Shown: positions 34,734-46,980 of the stretch, piece by piece
How positions within the stretch are numbered: position 1 is the stretch's first letter
How the letters are laid out: every line of letters starts with the position of its first letter
NCBI GenBank assembly: GCA_946807835.1
Contig: OX327686.1
Location: 5,456,001-5,520,000 of the forward strand
From: Ailanthus altissimus
Lineage: Eukaryota > Streptophyta > Magnoliopsida > Sapindales > Simaroubaceae
Reading direction: 5' to 3'
DNA: 64,000 bases
Notes under the pieces: model-generated
Seen by the model: only the letters and a program-made list of their open reading frames with translations
Told to the model about the DNA's origin: nothing
Database searches by the model: none
Translations under genes and position numbers: made by a program

Positions 34734-35265
34734 ATTGGTATCAGAGTCAAATTGTTTGGGGCATAGGTAGAAGTACTATTTATACAGTTATTGTTCAAAT
34801 ATATGATACCAATATAAGAGCCTGATATAGTTGTATGAATGGTGCATGTCTAGAAAAGTTCTATCAAAGAGTTAATATTACCTAAGGAGTTTGAATTTTA
34901 AGTAGGACCGTTGTGACCCCTCCAATCTTTCCTAGGAACTTTTCTGGTGTACAATTCATATAAACAAACACGTAAGCATTGTTACTGTGATACTAGTAGA
35001 AGCGCTGTTAAGAGTAATAGGGGGACAGTTAGAGATTAACCTTAGTGGAATTTTATTTGAGTTGTGAAGAGTTTGAAACTCTACAAGCTTGCATTTTGAG
35101 ATCAATCTTGTCCAGCATTATTAAAGTCTTGCTGATACAATGGGAGACCTTCAAGTAGTTAGAGGAATTAAAAAGCTCAACAACTAGAATTACAATACAT
35201 GAGTGATGTTGATGAAGTCTTACTTTCAAGGCTAAGATCTTTAAGAGGTCATTAGCAGGAATGAA

Positions 35266-35487
35266 GTGAAGCAGCCAATAGACGAAATCACTTTAAAAAA
35301 ATGGAAGCTAAAAACTGGTAAGACTTTGTTTGCTACTAAGACCATAGTTGAAAAAGAAATGTTAGAGCACATAAAGAAACCTGCAAAGAAAACGGGCCGA
35401 GTTTCTCATGTTTTTCGAAAAATCCAATATAAAACTTGCAAAGAAATTGTACTTCTATTTCAAACACTTTTTAATATTACCAAATAA
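35266..35487 (+). pseudogene. Copia gag fragment
   Basis: The 73-codon frame includes LKKWKLKTGKTLFATKTIVE and KEMLEHIKKP, matching the copia gag stretch 'W..K.GKA.F.L...I.E..L.HI...'. It lies about 0.5 kb after the LTR and primer site. The rest of the element is missing. Confidence 0.7.
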
Positions 35488-36400
35488 GACCTTCAGTCCT
35501 TTCCAAACCCAATCCAACACAACTCAATAATTTTATTATAATCATACAACGAGCATGCTCATGAAAAGTAAAAACGATCATCATAATATCAAAATCTCTT
35601 TTTGTTGGTTCAAAACATACATACAAATACACATGCCTATAACTACTATGCAGAAAGCAAAAAGGGTACTATTTAACACATTTACATTTACAAAAGTGAT
35701 CTTCAGATTTGGCCCAATAATTAACAATAGGAGAATTAGTAGCTTGCATACCAAGACTTGCACTTGAAAAGGGAGTTTAGAAAATATAAAATACAAAATG
35801 AGTGAGCTAAAGGAGCTCAGTGAGTGCATTTAATATTTTAAATAAAATAACATTATGCATAGATAGTAAATTCTAAAAGACATGCATAAATCATGCTTCT
35901 AAAACTGATATAAAGCTGTAAAACGGTTTCTAACATTATATGTCGATGAAATCTTGTCGAGCGGATTTTATTTACATCTTTAAAAAACAATATCCAAAAT
36001 CTGCACAACATAATAACTACCATGTGCATATAAATGTATAAAATGCGATCGGTAGATCGAAAACTAGTAAAGTACTCGCTCGATCATTTTCTTTCTAAAT
36101 TGTACCAATGGTAACCCTAAAGCTCTATACTCACGGAATGACTTAACTAGAATTGCACACGTGAGTAGGTCACGGGGCACCTCAACTAGCAGCACCCACA
36201 ATAAAATCTTAAGACATCTCACTGGCTATGCAGCGAAATCCTACATCGCATACATATAGCGAGACAATACCCCGTACATATAGGGCGACTCACAGGACTC
36301 AACATCTTGACTTTCTGAAGTTAGTGACACACCCCCCATAACCTACCCCTGTGTACGAGATATATTGGCCGGGTCTAATATAATCACCACCACTATAATC
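35488..36400. other. Unresolved repetitive sequence
   Basis: Less AT-rich than its surroundings at 36120-36420 (for example GACACACCCCCCATAACC), without coding frames. It may be part of an LTR on the - strand, but no partner, primer site or target duplication was found. Confidence 0.3.
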
Positions 36401-36439
36401 TGAGGGTACCAATTGCCTTTGAAGCGGATATAGAAATTT

Positions 36440-37551
36440 TATATAAAGGTCTAATATAACCTATAGTGCTGTTGCCCCAGCGATGAACAGTGATTGCTGC
36501 AGCGGTGAACAGTGCAATTTTTCCTAATCATAAAAGAAATACAACTCCAAGACTCCAATCAATTCTTATATAAAGGCCACTCGTTTCAGACTTAAAGGAG
36601 ACACAATTTAGGGCTCTTAGAGCCATAACACATTGAAGAAGAGCAATTTTTAGAGAGAGAAGCAAGAGGAATTCAAGGAAGCAAGAGATTATTGGCGAAT
36701 CTTTGGCGTATCAACCAATTGCGAATTGACGTCTATATTGGTTTGCTTTTGGTTGTATCATGTTTATTTTATTTTTCAACCATAATTCTCTTGTTATTAT
36801 GAGCTAAATTTATTTTCTAGGGTTATTACTTGAACTTAATATGTGAGCTTAATTGTTGGATCTTTTTAATATTTATTTGAACTCAATTCTTCATTATTCA
36901 AATTATTTGTTCTTAATGCTTTATTATATCTGATCAATATTGTGATTGCTTTACTAATACTTTGATAAACTCGAAAGAGGCATCATTGTATTTAGACCTA
37001 GATAATTTGATGCATGATTGTAGAGTAACATTCAATGTTGCATATGCAAGTTTCGAATTAGGATAAGAATATACCTAATTGACATGTATGGTCAATAAGA
37101 TTTATTCTTAATGAATCTTTATTTATTACAAGTACCATAGGAATATAGGTATTTGGTAAATTAGGATATACTTGCATGACCTTGGAAGAGGCTTGTGAAT
37201 ACATTAGTGTCTTGACCAATAATAAGAATTAAGGGATATAAATATTAAAAGGATTAATCTTTAGAAACTATATTGAAGGATACTAATTAACCCTAGGCTT
37301 TCTCTATATTGCTATTTTCTTTTTTAATTTAAGTTGTATCATTTATTTTCTGCACTTTTATTTTATTCAAATTTATTGTAAAATTAAGATTTGATTTTTC
37401 TGAATAATTATAGGAAAGATATAATTTTAGTAGTTGGTAGAAAATAAAAATTATTCCTGTGAGTTCGACATCCGACTTTATAAGTTACTTTATTATTTGT
37501 TACGATAGCGTATACTTGCGCTTAATTATAAGATATAGAAATATCGCATCA
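36440..37551 (+). repeat. 5' LTR of a second Ty3/gypsy element
   Basis: The LTR ends ATATCGCATCA at 37551 and is followed after 6 bases by a full tRNA-Asp primer site. The TATA box is TATATAAAG (36567-36575). Upstream, U3 has two GCGGTGAACAGTG-type words (36480-36515). The left limit is approximate because no second copy of this LTR is present. Confidence 0.6.
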
Positions 37552-37557
37552 AGTTTT

Positions 37558-37575
37558 TGGCGCCGTTGCTGGGGA
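37558..37575 (+). promoter_or_regulatory. tRNA-Asp primer-binding site
   Basis: TGGCGCCGTTGCTGGGGA lies directly downstream of the LTR and is essentially the consensus for Athila/Tat-type elements. Confidence 0.88.
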
Positions 37576-37742
37576 TAATATTTTATTTTTGCCAATATTA
37601 ATACCAATATTTCTTATTTTTAATTCAGAATTTTTTTATATTTTATTTTTCATATAAGTTCTTTTTTATTTTTATTTTTTGTACAATTGCTTTTCAATTC
37701 TTTTTGTTTTTGTTTTTTTAGGATACCTTTCAAAGCTATATC

Positions 37743-39134
37743 ATGGCTTACCAATTTCAGTTTCAACAGCAAGTGAGAGAACATAGATCTTTGAGAGATT
37801 ATTCAATCCCTATGATTAGCAGCATTCAACCTAGCATATGCCGACCAATAATAAATACTAATTACTTTGAAATTCAGCCGAAAATAATTCGCATGTTGAA
37901 AGACTCAGTTCAATTTAGTGGACATCCATACGATGATCCAAATAAATATATCATAAATTTTCTAGAGATTTGTGATTTGTTCAAATACGATAGAGTCTCA
38001 GATGATGCAATACGATTACGGCTATTTCTTTTTTCACTTCGAGACAAGGCGAAGAGTTGGTTGATGTCACTACCAGCAGGATCAATTACAACATGGGATG
38101 ACGTGGCCCAGAAATTCCTATCTAAATTCTTTCCACTGGCCAAGACAGCAAGGATGAGGAATGACATCCCTTCTTTTATGCAGTATGACTCAGAAACACT
38201 TTATGAAGTATGAGAGCGGTATAAAGATATGCTGAGGAGATGTCCACATCATAGGATTCCAAAGTGGTTACTTGTGCAGACGTTCTATAATGGCTTAATG
38301 GGGCAATTAAGGATTATAATAGATGCCGCAACATGTGGAGTACTAATGAACAAGTCAACTGACGAAGCATATGACCTACTAGAGAAGATGGCATCCAATA
38401 GTTATCAATGTGAGAACCATCCAAATGGCCAATGCATGGAGCCTATGCACTACATAGAGAACTATCAAGTACAGCAGCACAATCCCTACACAAACTTCTA
38501 TAATTCAGATTGGGTAGACCCTTAAAGCATGCCAACACAATCTCAACAGCAGATGGAAGAGAAACTAGGCCTAGAGGATATGTTTATGCTATACATGAAG
38601 CAGATAAATGCCCTTCTTCAAAGCCAAGCAGCCTATTTAAGGACGTTAGAGATGCAAGTAGGCCAATTAGCCACATTAGTAAACAATCATCTACAAGGCC
38701 CATTGACCAATAACACAGAGGTGAATCCAAGAGGAAATAAGGAGCAATGTCAAACCATCACCTTAAAGGCTGAACAAGAATTGCCAACAGCTGGTGAAAC
38801 ATCTCAACCTAATGAGAGCCATGATAGAGCAACAAAGGCAAAAGAAGATGAGGCAACTACAAAAGAAAAAGAATTAATGGCACTTCAAAGCAAAGAAAAT
38901 CCATATATTCTACAGCTACCTTTCCCACAAAGACTTCAAGAGAAGAACCTTGAACATCAACAATTTTCCAATAATATATCTCAATGTTTCAAGGTTGACA
39001 TGGTAATTCCTAAAGATCCACCATCACATTTTAAAGTAAAATTAATAGAAGTCCTTCAACTACAAACTCATACAAAATTGTGCAAGTTAAAAAAAAAAGA
39101 AGGGGCATGGCAAGATAATGGAGAGGCAGATTGA
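37743..39134 (+). pseudogene. Ty3/gypsy gag, one frame with two stops
   Basis: A 464-codon frame from ATG 37743 is interrupted only by TGA (38211) and TAA (38523). It contains QFSGHPYDDPNKYIINFLEI, IRLRLFLFSLRDKAKSWLMS, LPAGSITTWDDVAQKFLSKF, CPHHRIP, FYNGL and, near the end, LQLPFPQRLQEKN, the classical order of Athila/Tat gag. It is much better preserved than the gag at 25864-26505. The protein ends at TGA where protease should follow. Confidence 0.9.
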
Positions 39135-39400
39135 TACTGGCCAACGGGGTGCAATATTTCGGTCTAATATTAAAATCTTTCCAGTAAGGCTCAAATCAAA
39201 AAGGGTGGGACCGTGTCTATAAATTTTTTCATGGAGTTATGGAAGTCAAAGAAGAGGAATAGCAATGGTCTTAGACATAAATTGAAGTTCCATAGGCGCG
39301 ATACCGCTGACATGCAGTTTGATCCTCCATGAGTCAAAAAAGAAGACGTCAAGCCGATGATATTAAATCAAGCGCTTTTTGAGAGGCAACCCAAGTAAAA
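39135..39400 (+). pseudogene. Integrase C-terminal remnant fused to gag
   Basis: Broken frames read VRLKSKR and FFHGVMEVK, corresponding to the integrase tail block 'GKL.S.W.GPF.I...FPHG.VEI', and the following GAGAGGCAACCCAAG is the sequence usually seen just after pol in this group. Protease, RT, RNase H and integrase core are absent, so gag was joined to the pol tail by an internal deletion of several kilobases. Confidence 0.7.
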
Positions 39401-39619
39401 TTTATTTTTATTTGCTTATTTTTAGTTTTAATTATAATAGTTTATTTTTTTTAGGAATAAAATAGCAAGTCAAACACTCAAGGAAAGCAACACGAGCATT
39501 TGCAAGCATCTAAAGCAAAAGACATTGAATTCACATCATTATACAATAATGTTGTATTGCTTCAACTTCTTTTACCAGGGGAGTTTCTCTTACTCTTACG
39601 TTTATTTTTTGACATTGGG

Positions 39620-40988
39620 GACAATGTCTAATTTAAGTTTGGGGGTGGAAAATACTTTATTGTATTTATTTTTGCTGCATGATTTGATTGGTTGTCTTGT
39701 GGGATTTTTTTTTTTTTTTTTTACTTTTAGTTGTTAGGTTGTTAAGATGATCATTAGTTTATGATAAGAAAAAAAAATACATAGTTGAATTTATTTTTTT
39801 ACAAATTCATAGGAATAATAGATACTTGAGACAATTTTGGTTATTTAAGTTTAAGAACAAATTCGACATTATTTATAATCACCATTTTTTTAGCACTTTA
39901 TAAGTATGAATAGTTATAACTATTACATAAAGATACTTATGATTTAGGGAGTACACCACAGTCTCGAAGATCGATACTCTAGAACTTGTCTTTAGTTACT
40001 ACGCGAGGTGAAATCCTAGAAAACACATGAATAAGAAACTGACATTAGGCCATCTTTGGACTAATTGAGCCCCTTTCTAGCCTACCTTTTATTGTATATT
40101 TATCCCTAGTACCCTATTTTTGAGCTTAATTACCCATTCTTTGGTTTAACCATATTACAAGCCCAAGACTTAAAGTTTACTTATCCAGAAATTTACCGGT
40201 AACACCATAAATCTTGCATTTGCTTAGAAATACCCTTGAAAGGAAAATGTTGTGGTGATATGAGAAAAATAAGTTTGGGTGGTATTTGTCAATCTAAGTT
40301 TAGGGGTATTCAAAAAAAAATTCAAAGAAAAATACCCCCAACTTAAGAAAAAAAAAAGAAATTCTTTGAAAATTAAAGGTTGAAAAGAAACATGGGAAAC
40401 AAAATAAGTTTGGGGGAAAGATAATACAAGAAAAAGAAGATCAAGAGGTTTCTAGGTAAAGTCAAAGTGTTCATGGTATGACTTGAACCTCATATGTTTA
40501 TCCTTTATCCCACATTGGCCTTAGCCTTACGTTATAAGCTAAGTAAAGTCCTAAATAGATCCCTAGACATGTGATTTTTTGCATTAGTGGAGAGTGGTAG
40601 TAAAGACAAGCCTATAGAAGTGTCATTATACAAATCAAATGCCGAGACATCATCTTTTCTGTACAAACTAAAGTATAAAGTAAATCAAATTATGGTTTTA
40701 GCTATTGCTTGCTGCTTGCACGCACACACATAGTGATTATCTTTGAGGAAGAATGAGGGACTAAATGAAGATAATTAGAATTGTTAATAATTTTTTTTTT
40801 ATTTACCTTAAGGATTTGTGCTTTTGAGACAATCATTTTGATTATTTTACTAACCTGGCATGTTATTTTTATTTTACTTTTAAATTTACATTTCAATTTG
40901 AGTCAAGTATAATCTCTTTAAATTCTCTCTTTGATTTTACTTTTCATTGCTCGAGGACTAGCAAATGGTTAAGTTTGGAGGAGTTGCC
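39620..40988 (+). other. 3' untranslated region of the second Ty3 element with repeated PPT-like motifs
   Basis: Non-coding. Five copies of a TAAGTTTGGGGG-like motif occur at about 39630, 40270, 40295, 40405 and 40970. The last (TTAAGTTTGGAGGAG) would be the polypurine tract; an LTR start is expected after it, but a solo LTR of another family is inserted at 40994 and no 3' LTR was recognised beyond it. Confidence 0.55.
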
Positions 40989-40993
40989 ATAAA

Positions 40994-43456
40994 TGACATT
41001 TAGAACTAATTCAAACACTAGAATCTCATTTAACTACTAAACGCCCTAATCGGCATACAAAACCCGGATGGATACTACTTTTCGATTTTCATTTACGGAA
41101 TCATTTATTCTAATCTATCTCACCATCCAGCGCCTAAAACATTATTAAACGCCTTATAACTTGATTGAATATAATTGCCCTTGACATTTTCAAAATGGAC
41201 AATTATGTCTCATTTTCTTCATTTTGATTTTTCCATCAACCAAATATATTAAATTTACATAAGACACCATTTGTACACAACAATTCAACCAAAACACAAC
41301 TCAAGCCCTATAATCCCCTAAGTGGTCGAATTCACCTTCTCCACCAACACAATTTTTTTTTCAATTTCTTGTTCCAATAGCATCCAAATCGAATCAATAT
41401 AATTCTAATGCCCTAATAATCTTCAATTGAGGTTTTTATATCAAAATCACACCCAATCCCTAATTCTACACATTCACCCACATACACATTTACTTATACA
41501 ATATACATATACACAACATAAATATATTCATATACATATATGATATATAAATATATATACCTAAATATATACATATATACATATATACATACCACTATAC
41601 TTGCATGTTTACATAAATCTATACATACATTCACACATATATATACACGTGTACATGTATAAATATATACAAAGATACACATGTATTTATACTCATTAAT
41701 ACATATATATATACTTATACATACATAAATACATGTATACACACATAGAGATGTATATACATATATATCTATATACATATATATACATCCAAAATTATGA
41801 AATAAATACCAAAACAAATATTTCTTCTTACTTCTCCCTTTTTCTCCTTCCTTTTCCTTTTCTTTCTTTCTTCCCTTTTCTTTTTTTCTTTCCTTCTTTC
41901 GGCCACTTCTCTTCCTCTCTCTTTTCTTTTCTCCCTTCTTTGCTAACACTTCTCTCCCTCTCCTATTTCTCACGTGCACTCATCCTTTATTTTAAACACT
42001 TCTCACTTTTTTTTTTTGAACCAATCAATATAATACAATTACCATATTTTTACTTTTCCATAATCAATCACCATTACCCACTTATCCAACTTTAATAACA
42101 CTGATCCCATTTAAAATAATATAATAATAATAATATAAAATATTCATAATATCTATTATTATTATATTATTAAAATTGGATAAATGTTAATTAATTTATA
42201 CTAACCATAGTTAACTTTTAACTCCACCTTGGTTATTTTTTAACTATGATGAGGTTAATAAATTAATAAAATAATAAATGCATGATTTTACTCTACTGCC
42301 ATTTAACTTGTTCTACCGATCACCCATGCAGGTCCTACATTACCACACTAATGGGTTAACATAACCACATTGAAATATTATTCACACGTATCACACACAA
42401 AAATATTTACAGTAGGGTCAAAATTAATTATCCCTACAGTTTTTTTATCGCAATACTTTAAAATCTAGATATCTACGATGTTCATAGGAATTGGATCTCA
42501 CAATACAAGTTGAGGTCAACCATATTCGTATAATCCCTCCGCCATCTATATATTAGAGAAGCAAAAATATGGATTATGACCGTCAAATCTCTATATACTT
42601 ATCTGTGAACTTATCTCTAGATATGTATTTCTGTAAATAATATTCGCAAACTCCTTTACAATATTATTTAACTATAATGAAAAAGTCTTTTTTCGGGGTT
42701 AACGCTTATAGCTATAAGACTTTCTAAAATACGTCACCCATATGAGCTGATGATCCTATATCTATACACACCGAACTCTATGAGTATTAGACCATACCCA
42801 ATAACACCCAGCGGCCAGACCATGAAAGGTCTCTAACATGCATGAAACCAAAGTATGATGGATCACTCACAAGTGCTTAGGTCAAAGGATTACGCATACT
42901 ACTCAACTCGAGAAGACTCTCAATCGAAGGCTTCAAAGGATATTTATTAGAGGTCCTCGTGAGTCTGCTAAGTATACAGTTCTTATTGAATATCTGCATG
43001 CCCATACGGACTTCTACTAAGCCCATAGAATATTAAGACTAACCACATGGACAATCTAAATATGGACATACACTAATCTGAAAAGAATATCAATCGACCC
43101 GTGTCGGTAACTATTGATCAGGAATGATATTTTTGAAAATATATTGCCCAATGACATTTTTTAGTACCATTTGTAAATGTTTTACAACTATATCATTACT
43201 ATAATATTCTTGAGCCTTTGTCTCTGTTTCAGATAAGGTTCTAACTCTTTAGAATTGCTAATTCTTAGCATTGATCTAAACTCTTTTAGATCAAATCTAA
43301 ACTCTTTTAGATTTATAATGTCCAAAACGTTACAAACTTCTTACCATATAAATAATAATAATTGATGAATAAAAGAAATATTTATTGTATAAATATTAAA
43401 TAAATAAACATTCATATAACAATTTGAATAGCACGTAAGCACAATTTTCAACAACA
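40994..43456 (-). mobile_element. Solo LTR, 2463 bp, with long AT/AC microsatellite
   Basis: On the - strand it starts TGTTGTTGAAAATTG and ends CTAAATGTCA, flanked by a perfect target duplication ATAAA (40989-40993, 43457-43461). It matches the solo LTR at 57950-59924 in opposite orientation, for example in the GTGTGTA.AGATAT.GGATC and AGATTTGACGGT.ATAATC segments and the purine-rich GGCCGA(A/G)AGA stretch. The part at 41490-41800 is an expanded ATATAC/ATACATAT array. No coding region. Confidence 0.85.
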
Positions 43457-44032
43457 ATAAATTATGAAAAAAGTCTCTAAAACACGAATATGAACAAGAG
43501 GTTTGAAAGGATTAGAGAAGGGTGATTCATCATTCCAAGCACCAAAGAAAGAAGGATTCTCAAAAGATAAGGGGTAGCATAGAGTGGAACATTATTTACA
43601 TCTTCTAACTCCCCACCAACATTGATAAAAGAAAGTAATATAATTAAAAAAAAATCTTTCTTACAATTTAAATTTACAAATAGGTCAAGAATCCCATTAG
43701 TGGACGATACGTAAGCGTCGTTAACACCATCTATTGTGAAAGAAAAGAAAATTTTAGAAGAAGGAGAAAAGAAACGGGCATAAAATAATTTAGTAAGTAA
43801 AGTTAAAAGATGTTTACTTATGAAAGAAAAATGGTGTTAGATAAAATATTACTAAAAATGTCTTCATCATCACCCTCAAAAAAGGATTGTAGATTATGAT
43901 ATATTCTCTCTTATAAATCACAAAGATCAAAAGGACGAAAACCATGAGCATCATTGGCAAATTCATATTCTCTCTTATAAATCATAAAGATAAAAAAATG
44001 TGATGCTTTGTTAGTGGTTCAAGAAAGATGAA

Positions 44033-44269
44033 TTATTGACTCATCGATAGGGACTGATTCAAAAAAGTATCATTTGGACTCTTAAAGTCAAAGTTTGAAT
44101 GAAAAGTGAAAGCATTTTTATTAAAGGCAACATGCCTTATAATATAGACCCTTCCTGATGAGTGTTGACACATGTATCTTTTGTGCTTTGGACTGTAGCC
44201 TATGAAGACACATTTTGATGTATGAAAACTGAACTTGTTCTTATTGTAAGTCTTAGATATGGGTAACAC
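44033..44269 (-). pseudogene. Copia integrase C-terminal fragment
   Basis: The frame contains FSFHTSKCVFIGYSPKHKRY and GRVYIIRHVAFNKNAFTF, the usual copia block 'F....CVFLGYS..HKGY.C......R.Y.SRHV.F.E..FPF'. Confidence 0.85.
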
Positions 44270-45782
44270 TCACATCTAAACATTATGATTAGATTGTAGT
44301 CAGGTTTTTGACCAAAGAGTTTTTTATATAGTGACTTGTTCTTTAACCTAGATGTTGGTAGCCTATTAATGAGGTAAGCTGTTGTGTGAACAGCTTCCCA
44401 CTAATATCTAATGCATATAGTTGCTTGAGCTAGGAGTGTTAGAGCTGCATCAGTAAGGTGCTTATGTTTTTTTTTCAACTTTGCCATTTTGATGGTGATT
44501 GTATGGACACGAATACCTTTGGTTAATGCATTTTTGTTTCAAATAGTTTTCAAGGGCAATGAATTCACCTCACATGTTACAATGCAGTGTCTTAATGCTA
44601 AGGTCAAGTAGTTTTTCAATTTGTTTCTTAAAATTTATAACGATTTGAAGAGTTTCATATTTGCTACTCAATGGATAAATCCATGTGAAATTGGTGTAGT
44701 CATCCACAAGTACAATGAAGTATTTGTAGCCTTTGTTTGAAAAGATTGGTGTTAGTCCCTAAAGATTAGCATGAATTATTTCTAATGGCATATTGGTTTT
44801 GGTTGATGTTTTATGGAAAGTCATTTTGTAGAGTTTGCCATGTTGACAGGTTGAGCAAAAAGAAAGTGATTAAACTGTAGTACATTTATTAAAATCATGA
44901 AACTTCTTACATTTAGATAATATTTTCTTGAAAATCTTTCCATTAGAGTGTCCTAATCTCTTGTGTAAGACTTCAATATTTTGTTTCTTAAGGAATAACG
45001 TAACGCATCATTGATATGATTTTATGACTGATCTACCTCTAAGGCACAATTGGAAAATATAGACATTGAACATATAACTCTACTAGTTAAGCAATCTTAA
45101 CTTGACTGAGAAATTGATGAACTTAAGAAGCCTTGTAGTTGATATAGCTCATTATTAACCATTGCCAGAAGTACAACACTCCTCTGTTTCTTATCCTCTA
45201 CAACACACTAATTTATGTTAATTTCGAAGGTCAATTCATTATCTTTGGTCTTTGTGTATGATAATAAAGTTTTTGCTAATTTTAGGAACATACAAGATGT
45301 CATTTAATTTCAGATGATAATGCTTGAATTTGAATGCAAGGAAATAACATTATGCTCAATATGTGCAATATTCATATTTTGTCCATTAGCTATAGTCAAC
45401 TTCTGATTACCTTTTGTATTCATTGCTAATATTTATATTATTCAGGTTATTGGTGATATGATTTATAGTTTCACTGTCAAGGTACTATGTTGGATCATCT
45501 TCACTGTCAGGGGGTTACCACAAATTCTCTCCTAGTATGTTGATTATTACTCATTTTGGGAACAAAATTCTTCTTGAACCCATGCCAACAATCTATAGTA
45601 ATATGCTTGGGCTTAAAGTAAATTTGACAAACTATAGTAGTCTTTTGCCCTATAATTAGTTGTGACTTGCCCTTCCCTTATTGTTTTTAAAGTACTGATA
45701 GTTTGAGATATTATAGTTTCCCTTAATGAAATCACTCTTAAATTTGTTGGTTTTCCTTCAGTTTCTAGATCTTCTTTGGATT

Positions 45783-46046
45783 CTAGTTTGCTTGAATGGA
45801 GTTGGCACTGAAGTTGACTAATGCTTCATAGATGTCTTCTGTAAGGTCCATCTCAAACCTGTTTTCTAAACTGAGTAGTATTGCATAGACATCAACAAGG
45901 GAGAGTTTGTCAACTTTTGAGGTGACATTTACAAATACTGGGTCATAGGCACTACCCAAACCTCCAAGGATATGATTAATCGGCTCATCATCACTAATTG
46001 AACATTCGACACACCTTAGTGCTTTAGTAAAGCCTTTCATTTTCAA
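45783..46046 (-). pseudogene. Copia gag fragment
   Basis: The 87-codon frame includes SDDEPINHILGGLGSAYDPV and LSLVDVYAILLSLENRFEMD, matching the copia gag stretch 'D.....ILGGLG..Y.P.V........L.DL...LL..E.R'. The zinc knuckle expected downstream is not clear. Confidence 0.82.
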
Positions 46047-46544
46047 GTAGTACTATGTGATTGTCATGAGCCTGTCTTTGTGGTTTAAGTTTGATTTTTC
46101 AAGTGAATGATTCTTGCTTTGGAGTTTGAGGCAAGGAGATTCTCCAAGGTTGTCTATAGGTGGTAAGAGCCAGTGCACTCTATAACAGCTCCCAACATTC
46201 CTTCAGTCAAGGAGGACAGCAACCAACCCATAAGAGTTTGATCCTATCTCATCTATAATTAATAATCAGTTCTCTATGGTGATAACTATGTTCTCATCAT
46301 CCACTATAACATTCATTTTCCTTGGACAAGATTTAGACTCATAAATGAATCCAACCAAATTATTAGCTCTAACACTTGGTAGAACTTGCGATCTCTATAA
46401 GAAGTAATTAGTGTTTGTGAGTTCGATGGATGCTGAGAAAACAAATGAGCTTATTGCAGTGTTGTTGGAATGAGTTGGGTTAGAGTTTTGAAAGTTAAGT
46501 TGAGTGGTAGAGCTTGAAGCCATTGCTTAGCTCTGATACCAAGT

Positions 46545-46980
46545 TGAAAAATGAGAGTGAATTGTACATAACCTGAGTTTTTGTGGAATTCAACTATTGT
46601 ATTGATTGTATAACATGTTATAATAGCGCTCTTATATATACTAACTTAAAAATAAAAAATTTCAAAAGTCTAGGCCTAGGTAAATGCATCACTACATAAT
46701 TCTTCCTCTATAAGTAACAAAAATGATCTTAAGCTTTTCTTGAGATTGATCGAAGGCCATCCAATCTTTGTCCCTTATGTTTTTATTTTTCAGATCTTGC
46801 CAGTAATCCCAGGTACAAGGACTGTTATTGCTGCAATCTCTGATACTAAGCTATTGTAATTTCTTGTTTCCATTGCCTTTGGCTTGCTGTGGCAGAGCTA
46901 TCTCAAAGGTGTTATTGCAATTCCTTTCATCAGACCAACTCAACACATTTGCTTCACCCTTTACCTTGTCATCACCATGC
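46545..46980 (-). repeat. 5' LTR of the copia element at 43.9-46.5 kb
   Basis: The LTR ends CTCATTTTTCA (46545 on the - strand), two bases before the primer site. A TATA box (GTATATATAAGAGC, near 46640) and GAATTCC/CACAA stretches typical of the R-U5 part lie upstream of it in sense. The upper limit is approximate. Confidence 0.6.

Larger units (their letters stand above)
43900..46523 (-). mobile_element. Degenerate Ty1/copia element, 5' part
   Basis: Read on the - strand: tRNA-iMet primer site TTGGTATCAGAGCT (46542-46529), gag start ATGGCTTCAAGCTC (46523), gag (about 46523-45780), protease region, integrase core (about 44870-44300) and integrase C-terminus (44269-44033). It stops before reverse transcriptase near 43.9 kb. 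Integrase core blocks such as FIVLVDDYTNFTWIYPL can be read through stops and shifts. Confidence 0.8.

Noticed and set aside
40994..41010. 3' LTR of the Ty3 element starting right after its polypurine tract at about 40986
   Set aside because: The sequence after 40994 belongs to a separately inserted solo LTR with its own ATAAA target duplication and does not match the 5' LTR at 36.4-37.55 kb.
41494..41979. 161-codon frame rich in Tyr/Ile and Lys/Glu on the - strand
   Set aside because: It is translation of the ATAC microsatellite and of a purine-rich tract in the solo LTR.
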